DNA of 64,000 nt from positions 578,900 through 642,899 of the forward strand of contig NZ_JACHOU010000003.1 of the NCBI RefSeq assembly GCF_014206975.1. Direction: 5' to 3'. Below are positions 37,552 through 46,941 of the stretch, in pieces (the stretch's first letter is position 1; each line of letters starts with the position of its first letter). The position numbers and the translations under genes were made by a program. This stretch comes from Aminobacter aganoensis. GTDB lineage: Bacteria; Pseudomonadota; Alphaproteobacteria; Rhizobiales; Rhizobiaceae. Below the pieces are notes generated by a model. The model did not search any database. It saw nothing but the letters and a program-made list of their open reading frames with translations, and was not told the DNA's origin.

Positions 37552-40500
37552 CTATTCGGCCGCGTGCGCCATGCGCCGCATCCGGTTCATCATCGAACGT
37601 AAGACGGCCGGCTTTAGCGGCTTGTTGAGCACGGCGACGTCGATCTGGTCCGCCGCCTCGCGCACCTCGTTGGAGCGGTCGGCGGTGATCAGCACCGCCG
37701 GTGTCGCCTCGCCATAGATGCCGCGCAGGGTGCGGATGACATCGAGCCCGTTTTCGCCGTCGAGATGATAGTCGGCCAGGATGATTTCGGGCGGTCCGGC
37801 GTTCGGGGCGGATTCGAACGCGGCCGTGCCGGAATAGGTCCGGACATCGCAGCCCCAGCCCTCGAGCAGCAGCCTCATGCCCTCGAGGATGCGGGCGTCG
37901 TTGTCGATGCAGATCACCGACAGGCCGTTCAGGGCCGTGGCCGCTTCGATGCGCGGCCGGGCGGAAGCCGTGGCGGGCTGCTCCTTTGCCGTCGTGACCG
38001 GCAGGATAACCGAAAAGCGCGTGCCCTGGCCCTTGTGCGACTCGATCTGGATTTCGAGCTTCAGCACGCGCGCGATGCGGTCGACGATCGACAGGCCGAG
38101 GCCGAGCCCTTGCGCCTCGCGCATGCCGTCGTCGAGGCGGGTGAATTCGTGGAAGACGGTGCCGAGCTTGTCGGCGGCGATGCCGATGCCGGTGTCGATG
38201 ACCTGGATCTCGGCCAGTTCGCCGCGCCGCCTGACGCCGACGACGATCCGGCCGCTGCGGGTGTATTTGATGGCGTTGGAAACCAGGTTCTGGATCAGCC
38301 GGCGCAGCAGGTTACGGTCGGTGCTGACGGCCAGCGTCGATGGCACGATCACAAGTTCGAGGTCCTTGGCCCGCGCCATCGGCAGGAAGTCGGTGCCGAT
38401 CTGGCGCAAAAGCCCGTCGAGGCGGAACACTGTTTCGGCGGGCTTCATCGCACCCGCATCGAGCCGCGAGATGTCGAGCACGGCGCCGAGGATGGTCTCG
38501 ACCGATTCCAGCGACGACTCGATGTTGCGCGCGGCCTGGCCGGCATTGCCCTTGCCGGCCTTCTCGATCAGCGACGAGCAGTACAGCCGCGCGGCGTTGA
38601 GCGGCTGCAGGATGTCGTGGCCGGCGGCGGCCAGGAAGCGCGTCTTGCCGAGATTGGCCTCCTCCGCCAGCATCTGCGCCTGGGCCAGTTCCTCGTTGAC
38701 GCGGGTCAGTTCGGCGGTGCGGCTCTTGACCCGCTGTTCCAGCGACTCGTTGGCCCGCTTCAGCGCAAGGTCGGCCGCGACGCGCGCCGAAATGTCGGTG
38801 TAGGTCGCCACGATGCCGCCGTCGGGCATCGGATTGGATCGCATCTCGATGATCCTGCCGCTGGTCTGCAACTCGATCTGCCAGGGGCCGCCGAAGCTGG
38901 TCAGGCGGTCGAGCGTGGTCAGTCGCGACGTTGGCGCAATGTCGCCGCGCGCCACCAGATAGGCGAGGATGCGGTCGATCGACACGCCGACCTGGCCCAT
39001 GTCGTCGGGCAGGTCGAACAGCGAGCGGTACTGCCGGTTCCAGCAGATCAGGCGAAAATCCTGGTCGAAGACGGTGATGCCCTGTTCCATCTGGTCGAGC
39101 GCGATCTGCAGCAGGTCGCGATTGTGCTGCAGCGCTTCGGTGGCGTCGTCGAGCAGGCGGAAAGTGTCCCTGGCCGAGTTGTCGCCGCGCTTGAACAGCA
39201 GCGACAGGATCAGCCGGGCCGAGGACGAGCCGACCGCACTCGCCATCAACTGCTCGGAGAAACGGATGACGTCCATGCCGGCGGGGTCGTTGCCGTTCAG
39301 CTTGCTGCCGCTCTCGCTCTGGAAGGTCTGGAACGAGCGCTCGGTGCGTTCGACGCCGAGATAGCGGGCGATGGTGTCCTTGAGGTCGTTGACGGTGATG
39401 GTGGTGCGGAAGCGGCGCAGCGACGGCATCGGGCTCGAATCGCGCGGCACGAAGATCGAGGCCTGGATGCGTTCGAGCGGTACCGAGGCACGCGACAGCG
39501 AGCCGAACACGAAGAACAGCGTGTTGATCGCCAGGCTCCACAATACGCCGTGATTGAGCGGCTCGGCGGCGGTGCCGAACAGCGCCTGGGGCCGCAGCGC
39601 GTCGATGCCGAAAAGCCCGTCGGTGATGATCGAGGTATCGGGTGCCGCAAGCGTCGGCAGCATCAGCGTGTAGCCCCACACCACGATGCCGGCGGCCATG
39701 CCGAGTGCTGCGCCTCGCGCATTGGCGCGGCGCCAGATCAGCCCGCCGATGAAGGATGGCGCGAACTGCGCGATCGCCGCAAAGGACATCAGGCCGATCG
39801 AGGCGAGCCGCGTGTTGTTGGTGCTCTCGCGATAATAGAGGAAGGCGGCCAGCAGGATGATGAAGATCGAGGCGCGGCGGATGTTGAGGATGATCGCCGA
39901 CCAGTCCTCGGTGTCGCCGGCCTTGGTCTTGATCAGCCGGCGCACGAAGATCGGAATGACGAGATCGTTGGAGATCATGATCGACAGCGCCACGCTCGCC
40001 ACGATGACCATGGCGGTCGCCGCCGAAAGGCCGCCGATGAAGGCGACCATGGCCAGCAGGTCGTGGCCCCGGAACAGCGGCAGCGACAGGACGTAGAGGT
40101 CGCTGGTCGTCGCCGTGCCGACTGTCGACAGGCCGGCGAACGCGATGGGCAGCACGAAGAGGTTGATCGCCACCAGATAGGCCGGGAAGACCCAGGTCGC
40201 GGTGCGCAGCTCGCTCTCGCTGCGGTTCTCCACGATCATGACGTAGAACTGGCGCGGCAGCATGATGATGGCGAAACCGCTGATGATTGTCACCACCAGC
40301 CAGGTGCCGAGCGAGGTCCGGTAGCCCATGGCGTCGCCGACCTGCTCGGTGGCGGCGAAGCTCCGCAACATGTCGCCGGGGCCGTCGAACAGCGAGAAGG
40401 TGACGAACAGGCCGACGGCGAGGAAAGCGATCAGCTTGACGATGGATTCCACCGCCACCGCCAGCACCAGGCCGTTCTGGTGCTCGGTGGCGTCGGCATG

Positions 40501-41052
40501 GCGCGTGCCGAAAAGAGTGGCAAACAGCGCCAGCAGAAGCGCCACCACCAGCGAGATGTCGCTGACGAACGGATCGAATGACGGTGGCGAGCCGGTGTAG
40601 TGCTCGACCATCAGGCTGACCGAGCCGGAGATCGCCTTGAGCTGGAGCGCGATATAGGGGATGGCGCCCACCGTTGCGATCAGCGTCGCGATCGAGGCGA
40701 CGGCGAAACTCTTGCCGTAACGCGCGCCCAGGAAGTCGGCGATCGAGGTGATCTTCTCGGCCTTGGCCAGCTTGATGATGCGGCTGAGCAGCGGGAAGCC
40801 GAACATGAAGACAAGCACCGGGCCGACATAGATGGCGAGGAATTCGAGCCCGCGCTCCGAGGCAAGCCCGACCGAGCCGAAGAAGGTCCAGGACGTGCAA
40901 TAGATGGCGAGGCTGAGGGCGTAGATGAACGGCCGCGGCCGCCCCGGTCCCCAGTTCGCAGCCCTTCGGTCGCCGATGCTCGCGATGGCGAACAGCAGCG
41001 TGACATAGGCGATGGCGATGAGGACGACGGCCAAGCCCTGCACTCTGAGCAC
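37552..41052 (-). CDS. symporter-domain hybrid sensor histidine kinase (CrbS-like)
   Basis: A 1166-residue protein. Residues 1 to about 500 form a 12-13 helix SLC5 (sodium/solute symporter)-like domain (FIYALSLAIYCTSWTFFGS, ITSIADFLGARYGKS). Then come a linker, a PAS domain (near GITVFDQDFRLICWNRQY) and a coiled coil. HisKA has H812 (AAAGHDILQPLNA), HATPase has LVSNAIKYTRSG, DTGIGIA and GLGLGLSIV, and a C-terminal receiver has D1094 (ILADYHLDGE). The GTG at 41052 is a best guess. The design is that of CrbS/CbrA kinases, in which the symporter domain couples uptake to signalling. Partner: the LuxR-type regulator convergent to it. Confidence 0.9.
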   Translation of the reverse strand: MLRVQGLAVVLIAIAYVTLLFAIASIGDRRAANWGPGRPRPFIYALSLAIYCTSWTFFGSVGLASERGLEFLAIYVGPVLVFMFGFPLLSRIIKLAKAEKITSIADFLGARYGKSFAVASIATLIATVGAIPYIALQLKAISGSVSLMVEHYTGSPPSFDPFVSDISLVVALLLALFATLFGTRHADATEHQNGLVLAVAVESIVKLIAFLAVGLFVTFSLFDGPGDMLRSFAATEQVGDAMGYRTSLGTWLVVTIISGFAIIMLPRQFYVMIVENRSESELRTATWVFPAYLVAINLFVLPIAFAGLSTVGTATTSDLYVLSLPLFRGHDLLAMVAFIGGLSAATAMVIVASVALSIMISNDLVIPIFVRRLIKTKAGDTEDWSAIILNIRRASIFIILLAAFLYYRESTNNTRLASIGLMSFAAIAQFAPSFIGGLIWRRANARGAALGMAAGIVVWGYTLMLPTLAAPDTSIITDGLFGIDALRPQALFGTAAEPLNHGVLWSLAINTLFFVFGSLSRASVPLERIQASIFVPRDSSPMPSLRRFRTTITVNDLKDTIARYLGVERTERSFQTFQSESGSKLNGNDPAGMDVIRFSEQLMASAVGSSSARLILSLLFKRGDNSARDTFRLLDDATEALQHNRDLLQIALDQMEQGITVFDQDFRLICWNRQYRSLFDLPDDMGQVGVSIDRILAYLVARGDIAPTSRLTTLDRLTSFGGPWQIELQTSGRIIEMRSNPMPDGGIVATYTDISARVAADLALKRANESLEQRVKSRTAELTRVNEELAQAQMLAEEANLGKTRFLAAAGHDILQPLNAARLYCSSLIEKAGKGNAGQAARNIESSLESVETILGAVLDISRLDAGAMKPAETVFRLDGLLRQIGTDFLPMARAKDLELVIVPSTLAVSTDRNLLRRLIQNLVSNAIKYTRSGRIVVGVRRRGELAEIQVIDTGIGIAADKLGTVFHEFTRLDDGMREAQGLGLGLSIVDRIARVLKLEIQIESHKGQGTRFSVILPVTTAKEQPATASARPRIEAATALNGLSVICIDNDARILEGMRLLLEGWGCDVRTYSGTAAFESAPNAGPPEIILADYHLDGENGLDVIRTLRGIYGEATPAVLITADRSNEVREAADQIDVAVLNKPLKPAVLRSMMNRMRRMAHAAE

Positions 41053-41251
41053 TCACTTCCGGATCGGTCTGTTGCCTTTGCGGTGAGGCAACCACAGCTG
41101 CGTCGACAAGTCTATTATCCTTGTCTCCTAGGGCAGGGGCGGGATTTGCATTCGCGGGTTTTGCAACTGCTGGTTTTTGCTATGGTGGCGGCGGTTGGCG
41201 ACGGATGGTGGGGAACGATTCGCCTTCCGCAGATTTTACATGGAGGGTTCT

Positions 41252-41671
41252 ATGCTCAGGGAATTCCAGGAGTTTATCGCCAAGGGCAATGTCATGGATC
41301 TCGCCGTCGGCGTGATCATCGGTGGCGCCTTTGGCCTGATTGTTTCGTCGTTGGTCGGGGACATCATCATGCCGATCGTCGGGGCCATCTTCGGCGGTTT
41401 CGACTTCTCGAACTACTTCCTGCCGCTGTCGTCGTCGGTGACGGCCGTTTCGCTGGAAGAAGCCAAGAAGCAGGGCGCGGTGTTCGCCTATGGCAACTTC
41501 TTCACCGTGGTCATCAACTTCCTGATCCTCGCCTGGATCATCTTCCTGATGGTCAAGGGCGTGAACACGATGCGCAAGCGGCTTGAGAAGGAAAAGGCTG
41601 CCGAGCCGGCAGCGCCGGCCGCCGATGTGGCTTTGCTGACGGAAATCCGCGACCTTCTGGCCAAGAAGTAA
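41252..41671 (+). CDS. mscL: large-conductance mechanosensitive channel
   Basis: A 139-residue MscL. The ATG at 41252 follows GGAGGG by 4 nt. The N-terminal amphipathic helix and TM1 read [20 protein letters not shown] then [15 protein letters not shown], the pore-lining segment. TM2 is [19 protein letters not shown], followed by a charged cytoplasmic helix ending [12 protein letters not shown]. It opens under membrane tension as an osmotic safety valve. It has its own terminator. Confidence 0.97.
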   Translation: MLREFQEFIAKGNVMDLAVGVIIGGAFGLIVSSLVGDIIMPIVGAIFGGFDFSNYFLPLSSSVTAVSLEEAKKQGAVFAYGNFFTVVINFLILAWIIFLMVKGVNTMRKRLEKEKAAEPAAPAADVALLTEIRDLLAKK

Positions 41672-41687
41672 TCGCGCTGGCATCCAG

Positions 41688-41724
41688 AAAAACCCCCGCG
41701 TGGCTGGCCCACCGGGGGTTTTTT
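41688..41724 (+). terminator. Rho-independent terminator of mscL
   Basis: AAAAACCCCCG pairs with CGGGGGTTTTT around a 14-nt loop, followed by a further T; 17 nt after the mscL stop. Confidence 0.92.
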
Positions 41725-41780
41725 CATGGCCGCGCCCACGCTAGGAATTGGCAAGCAGCAACTCTCGACCTGGGATGATC

Positions 41781-42947
41781 ATGAGCCTCATCGATCTGGT
41801 TCGCGCCGAAGCCCGCCTTGCGCCCGTCAGCGGAATCGAGGCGGTGGCAAATTACGGGCGCGACCGCGCCGGCCTGATCCCGCTCTGGTCCGGCGAAGGC
41901 GATATGCCGACGCCCGCCTTCATCAGCGATGCCGCCGCCCGCGGGCTTGCCAATGGCGAGACCTTCTACACCTGGCAAGCCGGCATCCCCGAACTGCGCC
42001 AGGCGATATCGCGCTACCACAAGCGCCATTTCGGCATGGATTTCTCGGAGGACGAGTTCATCGTCACCGTCGGCGGCATGCAGGCGATCACCATGGCGCT
42101 GGAGGCGACGGCAGGGGCGGGCGACGAGGCGCTGTATCTCGCGCCGGCCTGGCCGAATTTCGCCGGCGCTGCCGGCGTCGCCGGCGTCACGCCGGTCCCG
42201 GTGCTGCTCGACATGACCGACAATGGCTGGTCCTGCGACGTCGAGAAGATCGCCGCGGCGATTACCCCGCGCACCAGGGTCATCTTCGTCAATTCGCCTT
42301 CCAACCCGACCGGCTGGACGGCGGACCGCGAGACGCTGCAGGCGATCCTCGACCTTGCCCGCAAGCACGACCTCTGGATCGTCGCCGACGAGATCTACGC
42401 GCTGTTCTACTATGGCGGTGGCCGCGCGGCGTCGTTCATGGACATCATGGATGCCGAAGACAAGATCCTGTTCGTCAACACCTTTTCCAAGAACTGGGCG
42501 ATGACAGGCTGGCGCGTCGGCTGGCTGAAGACGCATCCTTCGCTCAGCCGCATGTTCGAGAACCTGGTGCAGTATTCCAGCTCGGGCGTGGCGCAGTTCA
42601 TGCAGCGGGGCGCGATCGCCGCCCTCGACGAGGGCGACGGCTTCATCGCCGAGCAGGTGGCACGCGCCCGACAGGCGCGCGACATCGTCTGCAAGGTGCT
42701 GGGCGAGACCGGCCGGGTGCGCTTCAGCGTGCCGCCGGCTGCCTTCTACCTGTTCTTCTCCGTCGACGGCATGAAGGACGCCGAACGCGCCGCCTTCGAC
42801 ATCGTCGACAAGGCCGCGGTCGGCGTGGCGCCCGGCACGGCGTTCTGCGCCGGCGGCGAAGGCTTCCTCAGGCTCTGCTTCCACCGTCGCCTCGACCAGG
42901 TCGAGGAAGCGTCGCACCGGCTGGCGAAGTGGATCAGCGCGCAATAG
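41781..42947 (+). CDS. class I/II PLP-dependent aminotransferase
   Basis: A 388-residue fold-type I aminotransferase. The PLP and substrate elements are GGMQAITMALEAT, NSPSNPTGW, IVADEIYALFYY and the lysine loop NTFSKNWAMTGWRVGW. A C-terminal arginine in FLRLCFHRR could bind the substrate carboxylate. It resembles aspartate/aromatic-type aminotransferases of clade I-gamma, but the amino donor is not clear. Start ATG 41781 (ATG 41775 is in frame). Monocistronic between two terminators. Confidence 0.88.
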   Translation: MSLIDLVRAEARLAPVSGIEAVANYGRDRAGLIPLWSGEGDMPTPAFISDAAARGLANGETFYTWQAGIPELRQAISRYHKRHFGMDFSEDEFIVTVGGMQAITMALEATAGAGDEALYLAPAWPNFAGAAGVAGVTPVPVLLDMTDNGWSCDVEKIAAAITPRTRVIFVNSPSNPTGWTADRETLQAILDLARKHDLWIVADEIYALFYYGGGRAASFMDIMDAEDKILFVNTFSKNWAMTGWRVGWLKTHPSLSRMFENLVQYSSSGVAQFMQRGAIAALDEGDGFIAEQVARARQARDIVCKVLGETGRVRFSVPPAAFYLFFSVDGMKDAERAAFDIVDKAAVGVAPGTAFCAGGEGFLRLCFHRRLDQVEEASHRLAKWISAQ

Positions 42948-42970
42948 CCGGGGATGCCACTCAAAATGTG

Positions 42971-43005
42971 AAAAGGCCCGGAACCGGCATGGTTTCGGGC
43001 CTTTT
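42971..43005. terminator. Rho-independent terminator between aminotransferase and hemA
   Basis: AAAAGGCCCGGAACC pairs with GGTTTCGGGCCTTTT (one G-U or mismatch) with a 5-nt loop, then T. Its A-rich left side makes it usable by the convergent hemA transcript too. Confidence 0.9.
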
Positions 43006-43026
43006 TGTCAGGAATGGGTCTTTGCC

Positions 43027-44304
43027 TCAGCCGCCGGATTTGGGCACCAGCAGCGGGATGATGCGCTCGCTCTGCGTCACTTCGGTGTGGCCAGCACCGC
43101 GATAGGGGATGCCGAGCGCATTCCAGGTTTCGACCAGCGCAACCCTGAGTTCGGCGATCAGTTCGTCGGTGTGGAACGGCGTCGGCGTGATGCGCAGGCG
43201 CTCGGTGCCGCGTGGCACGGTCGGGTAATTGATCGGCTGGATATAGATGCCGTGGACGCCGAGGAGGCGGTCCGAGGCCATCTTGCAGAGCTCCGGATCG
43301 CCGACGAGGATCGGCACGATGTGCGTGGGCGACTCCATCACCGGCAATCCGGCGTCGGCCAAAACCTGCTTGGCGTGGGTCGCCTGGCGCTGCTGGGCGT
43401 CGCGCTCGGCTTGCGAGTTCTTGAGGTGGCGGATCGACGCGGTGGTCGCGGCGGCGATCGCCGGCGGCAGCGCGGTGGTGAAGATGAAGCCCGGCGCGTA
43501 GGAGCGGACGGCGTCGACGACGGCACGCGTGCCGGTGATGTAGCCGCCCAGCGTTCCAAATGCCTTGGCCAGCGTGCCCTCGATGATGTCGATGCGATGC
43601 GCCAGGCCCTCGCGCTCGGTGATGCCGCCGCCGCGCGGACCGTACATGCCGACCGCATGGACCTCGTCGATATAGGTCATGGCGTTGTACTTCTCGGCGA
43701 GGTCGGCAATCGCCTCGATCGGCGCGATGTCGCCGTCCATCGAGTAGACGCTCTCAAACACGATCAGCTTGGCGCGCTCGCGGCCGGCCGCCTGCAGCAG
43801 GCTTTCGAGATGGGCGACGTCGTTGTGGCGGAATATCTTCTTTTCGGCGCCGGAGCGGCGCACGCCCTCGATCATCGAGGCGTGGTTGAGTTCGTCCGAC
43901 AGGATCAGGCAATTCGGCAAAAGCCGCGCTATGGTCGAGATCGCCGCCTCGTTGGAGACGAAGCCCGAGGTGAAGACCAGGCCGGCTTCCTTGCCGTGAA
44001 GGTCGGCGAGTTCGTTCTCGAGCTCGACCAGCGGATGGTTGTTGCCGGAGATGTTGCGGGTGCCGCCGGCGCCGGTGCCCATGTTGCCCGCCGCCTTCTG
44101 CATTGCCGACACCACGTCGGGATGCTGGCCCATGCCGAGATAGTCGTTCGAGCACCAGACTGTGATTTCCTGGGCCTTGCCGTTGGCTCTCCAGATGGCG
44201 CGCGGGAACTTGCCGACGATGCGCTCCAGATCCGCAAACACGCGATAACGGCGCTCGGCGTGGATTTGGTCGATCGCTTCTTCGAAAAACCGCTGGTAGT
44301 TCAT
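43027..44304 (-). CDS. hemA: 5-aminolevulinate synthase
   Basis: A 425-residue PLP enzyme condensing glycine and succinyl-CoA, the C4 (Shemin) entry to haem in alphaproteobacteria. The Schiff-base lysine is K247 in [13 protein letters not shown]. Other blocks are [40 protein letters not shown] and [15 protein letters not shown]. The ATG at 44304 begins [17 protein letters not shown], the family N-terminus. A perfect FNR/FixK box lies about 130 nt upstream, suggesting induction at low oxygen, as known for rhizobial hemA. Confidence 0.97.
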   Translation of the reverse strand: MNYQRFFEEAIDQIHAERRYRVFADLERIVGKFPRAIWRANGKAQEITVWCSNDYLGMGQHPDVVSAMQKAAGNMGTGAGGTRNISGNNHPLVELENELADLHGKEAGLVFTSGFVSNEAAISTIARLLPNCLILSDELNHASMIEGVRRSGAEKKIFRHNDVAHLESLLQAAGRERAKLIVFESVYSMDGDIAPIEAIADLAEKYNAMTYIDEVHAVGMYGPRGGGITEREGLAHRIDIIEGTLAKAFGTLGGYITGTRAVVDAVRSYAPGFIFTTALPPAIAAATTASIRHLKNSQAERDAQQRQATHAKQVLADAGLPVMESPTHIVPILVGDPELCKMASDRLLGVHGIYIQPINYPTVPRGTERLRITPTPFHTDELIAELRVALVETWNALGIPYRGAGHTEVTQSERIIPLLVPKSGG

Positions 44305-44428
44305 CTGGACGTCCCAATTTTTCCGCCGTGAGCATAATCAACGGCTGCTTCGGCGTCCATCGACCGTTTTTGGTCAAAATGCCACGCCCTCGACACCCTC
44401 AAACGACCACAGAACGCGGAAAAGTCCC

Positions 44429-44442
44429 TTGATGTGGATCAA
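44429..44442. promoter_or_regulatory. FNR/FixK-type box (anaerobox) between hemA and galE
   Basis: TTGATGTGGATCAA matches TTGAT-N4-ATCAA exactly. It lies in the divergent hemA/galE promoter region, 125 nt from the hemA ATG and 99 nt from the galE ATG. Confidence 0.82.
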
Positions 44443-44540
44443 ATAGCGCTGCGACGGAATGGCCGGTCACGCTGCACCTCGCCTTGTGGCGTTGTTTTGC
44501 GCTAGACAGGTGAGGCGGCAAATGGCGGGGAGAGTTGAGA

Positions 44541-45536
44541 ATGGCGGTTCTTGTAACGGGTGGTGCGGGCTACATCGGCAGCCACATGGTGTGGGAGCTG
44601 CTCGACGCGGGCGAGCAGGTGGTCGTGCTCGACAGGCTGTCGACAGGCTTCGAATGGGCGGTGGCGCCGGAAGCGACGCTGGTCAGGGGCGACGTCGCCG
44701 ACAAGGAATTGCTCGGCCAGTTGATCCGCAAGCACGGCATCGACGCCATCATTCATTTCGCCGGCTCCATCGTCGTGCCGGAGTCGGTCGCCGACCCTCT
44801 CGGCTACTATGAGAACAACACCTGCAAGACCCGCAGCCTGATCGAGACGGCGGTGCGCGAGGGGGTGAAGCATTTCATCTTTTCCTCGACCGCCGCGGTC
44901 TACGGCGCCGCCGGCATGGAACCGGTGGTCGAGGACGCCCGGCTCGCACCGGAATCGCCCTATGGCCTGTCCAAGCTGATGAGCGAATGGATGCTGCGCG
45001 ACGCCGCTGCCGCGCACCCGCTGCGCTATACGGCGCTGCGCTACTTCAACGTCGCCGGCGCCGATCCCAAGGGCCGCACCGGCCAGTCGACCAAGGGCGC
45101 CACCCACCTGATCAAGGTCGCCTGCGAGACCGCGCTCGGCAAGCGCGCCTCGATGCAGGTCTTCGGCGAAGATTATGCGACACCTGACGGCACCTGCGTG
45201 CGCGACTACATCCATGTTTCCGACCTTGCCGCCGCGCATCGCCTGGCGCTCGCCCGCCTGCGCGCCGGTGGCGGCAATCTCGTCGCCAATTGCGGCTACG
45301 GCCACGGCTATTCGGTGCTCGAGGTCATCGACAGCGTGCGCCGCGTCCATGGCGCGGATTTCGCGGTGCAGATGGGGCCGCGCCGCCCCGGAGATGCCGC
45401 CTCGGTGGTTGCCAATTCCGACCTGGCGCGCGGCGAACTCGGCTGGAGCCCGCAGCGCGACGATCTCGATGCGATCGTCCGCGATGCGCTCGAATGGGAG
45501 CGGCAGCTGTCGCGCAAAAACTCCGCCGGAGCCTGA
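44541..45536 (+). CDS. galE: UDP-glucose 4-epimerase
   Basis: A 331-residue extended SDR enzyme interconverting UDP-glucose and UDP-galactose for surface polysaccharides. The NAD-binding glycine motif is TGGAGYIGSHM at the N-terminus. The catalytic set is S in FSSTAAVYG and Y141-x3-K145 in YGLSK; RYFNVAGADPKGRTGQ also matches. ATG 44541 is used, since an in-frame TTG two codons earlier is less likely. It diverges from hemA across the FNR box. Confidence 0.93.
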   Translation: MAVLVTGGAGYIGSHMVWELLDAGEQVVVLDRLSTGFEWAVAPEATLVRGDVADKELLGQLIRKHGIDAIIHFAGSIVVPESVADPLGYYENNTCKTRSLIETAVREGVKHFIFSSTAAVYGAAGMEPVVEDARLAPESPYGLSKLMSEWMLRDAAAAHPLRYTALRYFNVAGADPKGRTGQSTKGATHLIKVACETALGKRASMQVFGEDYATPDGTCVRDYIHVSDLAAAHRLALARLRAGGGNLVANCGYGHGYSVLEVIDSVRRVHGADFAVQMGPRRPGDAASVVANSDLARGELGWSPQRDDLDAIVRDALEWERQLSRKNSAGA

Positions 45537-45681
45537 TCAATCCCCAAGTAGCCCCAAGTGGTGGATTTCGGCGCCGCTCTCTCGAAATTCGCCGCGACAG
45601 GCGCTAAAAGGTGGCCAGGAGGAGCCAGGCTCCCGACGGTAAAGGGTTCCCGACAGAGCCTGATGTCGACCAGGGTGCGAC

Positions 45682-46932
45682 ATGAAGATCCTCGTTCTCG
45701 GGGCGGGCGTGGTGGGAACTGCGGCCGCCTTCTATCTGTCCTGCGATGGCCATGACGTCACCGTCGTCGAGCGCCATTCGGCTGCGGCGCGCGGCACCAG
45801 CTACTCCAATGCCGGCCTCGTTTCTCCCGGTGACGCAACCGCCTGGGCCTCGCCCGCGGCGCTGAAGATGTTCATCAAGTCGCTCTACACGCCCGATCTC
45901 GGCATCAAGGTCAGGCTCGGGCTCGATCCGTATCTCTATGCCTGGAGCTTCCGCTTCCTGTTCCAGTGCACCAATGCACGGGTGCGCGAGAACACCAAGG
46001 CCAAGCTCAGGCTGGCGCTTTATTCCAGGCTCTGCATCAACGAGATCTCGGCCGAGACCGGCATAGGCTACGACGCGCGTTCGCGCGGCATCATGTATTT
46101 CTTCCGTTCGCAGGAAAGCCTCGATCACGGCGCCGCGATGTACGGCTTCCTCTCCGAGCATGGGCTCGACATCGAAATCGTCGACCGCAACCGAATGGCC
46201 GACCTCGAACCCGGGCTTGCCGCCGCCAGGAACAACATCGCCGGCGCCGTCTATTCGCCGATGGACCAGACCGGCGATTCCCGCATGTTCGCCGAGGCGC
46301 TCGCCGCCCATGCCGAGCAGAAGCTGGGCGCAAAGTTCATGTTCGACACCACGGTCGAGGACCTGGTTATCGAAGGCGGCCGCGTCACCGGCGTGAAGAC
46401 CTCGGCCGGGCGGCTCGATGCCGACGCCGTGGTCATCGCCATGGGACCGGAGAGCGGCCTGCTCGGCCGGCGCAACGGCATCGACCTGCCAGTCTATCCA
46501 GTCAAGGGTTATACCGCGACGGTCGCCATGGACGACCCGTCGAAAGGCCCGACCATGGGCGGCGTCGACGAAGACCGCATGGTCGCCTATTCGCGCCTCG
46601 GCGACCGTCTGCGTCTGGCCTCGACGGCCGAGTTCACGGGCTTCGACCGCAGCCACAAGCCGTCGGATTTCAAGCGTCTGTTCGAGACCGGCCAGGAGCT
46701 GTTCCCGGGCGCCTTCGACCCGGCCAAGGCCGAGGTCTGGTCCGGCCTGCGGCCCATGATGCCGGGCTCGGTGCCGGTCATCGGTCCCGCCCGCTACAAG
46801 GGGCTCTATCTCGACACCGGCCACGGCCATGTCGGCTGGACGATGGCCTGCGGTTCCGGCAAGTTCCTCGCCGACCTCGTTGCCGGCCGCAAGCCGGAAA
46901 TCGATCCGCAAGGGCTGGTCTACAAGGGCTAG
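45682..46932 (+). CDS. FAD-dependent D-amino-acid dehydrogenase-like oxidoreductase
   Basis: A 416-residue DAO-superfamily flavoprotein. The Rossmann motif is ILVLGAGVVGTAAAFYL. Like DadA it has GTSYSNAGLVSPGDATAWASP near the N-terminus and VKGYTATVAM plus GLRPMMPGSVPVIG and GHGHVGWTMACGSGKFLADL at the C-terminus. It would oxidise a D-amino acid to the 2-oxo acid, passing electrons to the membrane. It is followed after 9 nt by a racemase fusion, so the pair probably converts an L-amino acid to its D-form and oxidises it. Substrate unknown; ornithine is suggested only by the neighbour's family. Confidence 0.88.
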   Translation: MKILVLGAGVVGTAAAFYLSCDGHDVTVVERHSAAARGTSYSNAGLVSPGDATAWASPAALKMFIKSLYTPDLGIKVRLGLDPYLYAWSFRFLFQCTNARVRENTKAKLRLALYSRLCINEISAETGIGYDARSRGIMYFFRSQESLDHGAAMYGFLSEHGLDIEIVDRNRMADLEPGLAAARNNIAGAVYSPMDQTGDSRMFAEALAAHAEQKLGAKFMFDTTVEDLVIEGGRVTGVKTSAGRLDADAVVIAMGPESGLLGRRNGIDLPVYPVKGYTATVAMDDPSKGPTMGGVDEDRMVAYSRLGDRLRLASTAEFTGFDRSHKPSDFKRLFETGQELFPGAFDPAKAEVWSGLRPMMPGSVPVIGPARYKGLYLDTGHGHVGWTMACGSGKFLADLVAGRKPEIDPQGLVYKG

Positions 46933-46941
46933 GGTGCTGCC

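Noticed and set aside
37765..40581. 938-codon plus-strand open frame
   Set aside because: It is the antisense shadow of the symporter-kinase gene, with composition dominated by Asp/Gln/Arg/His and no domain.
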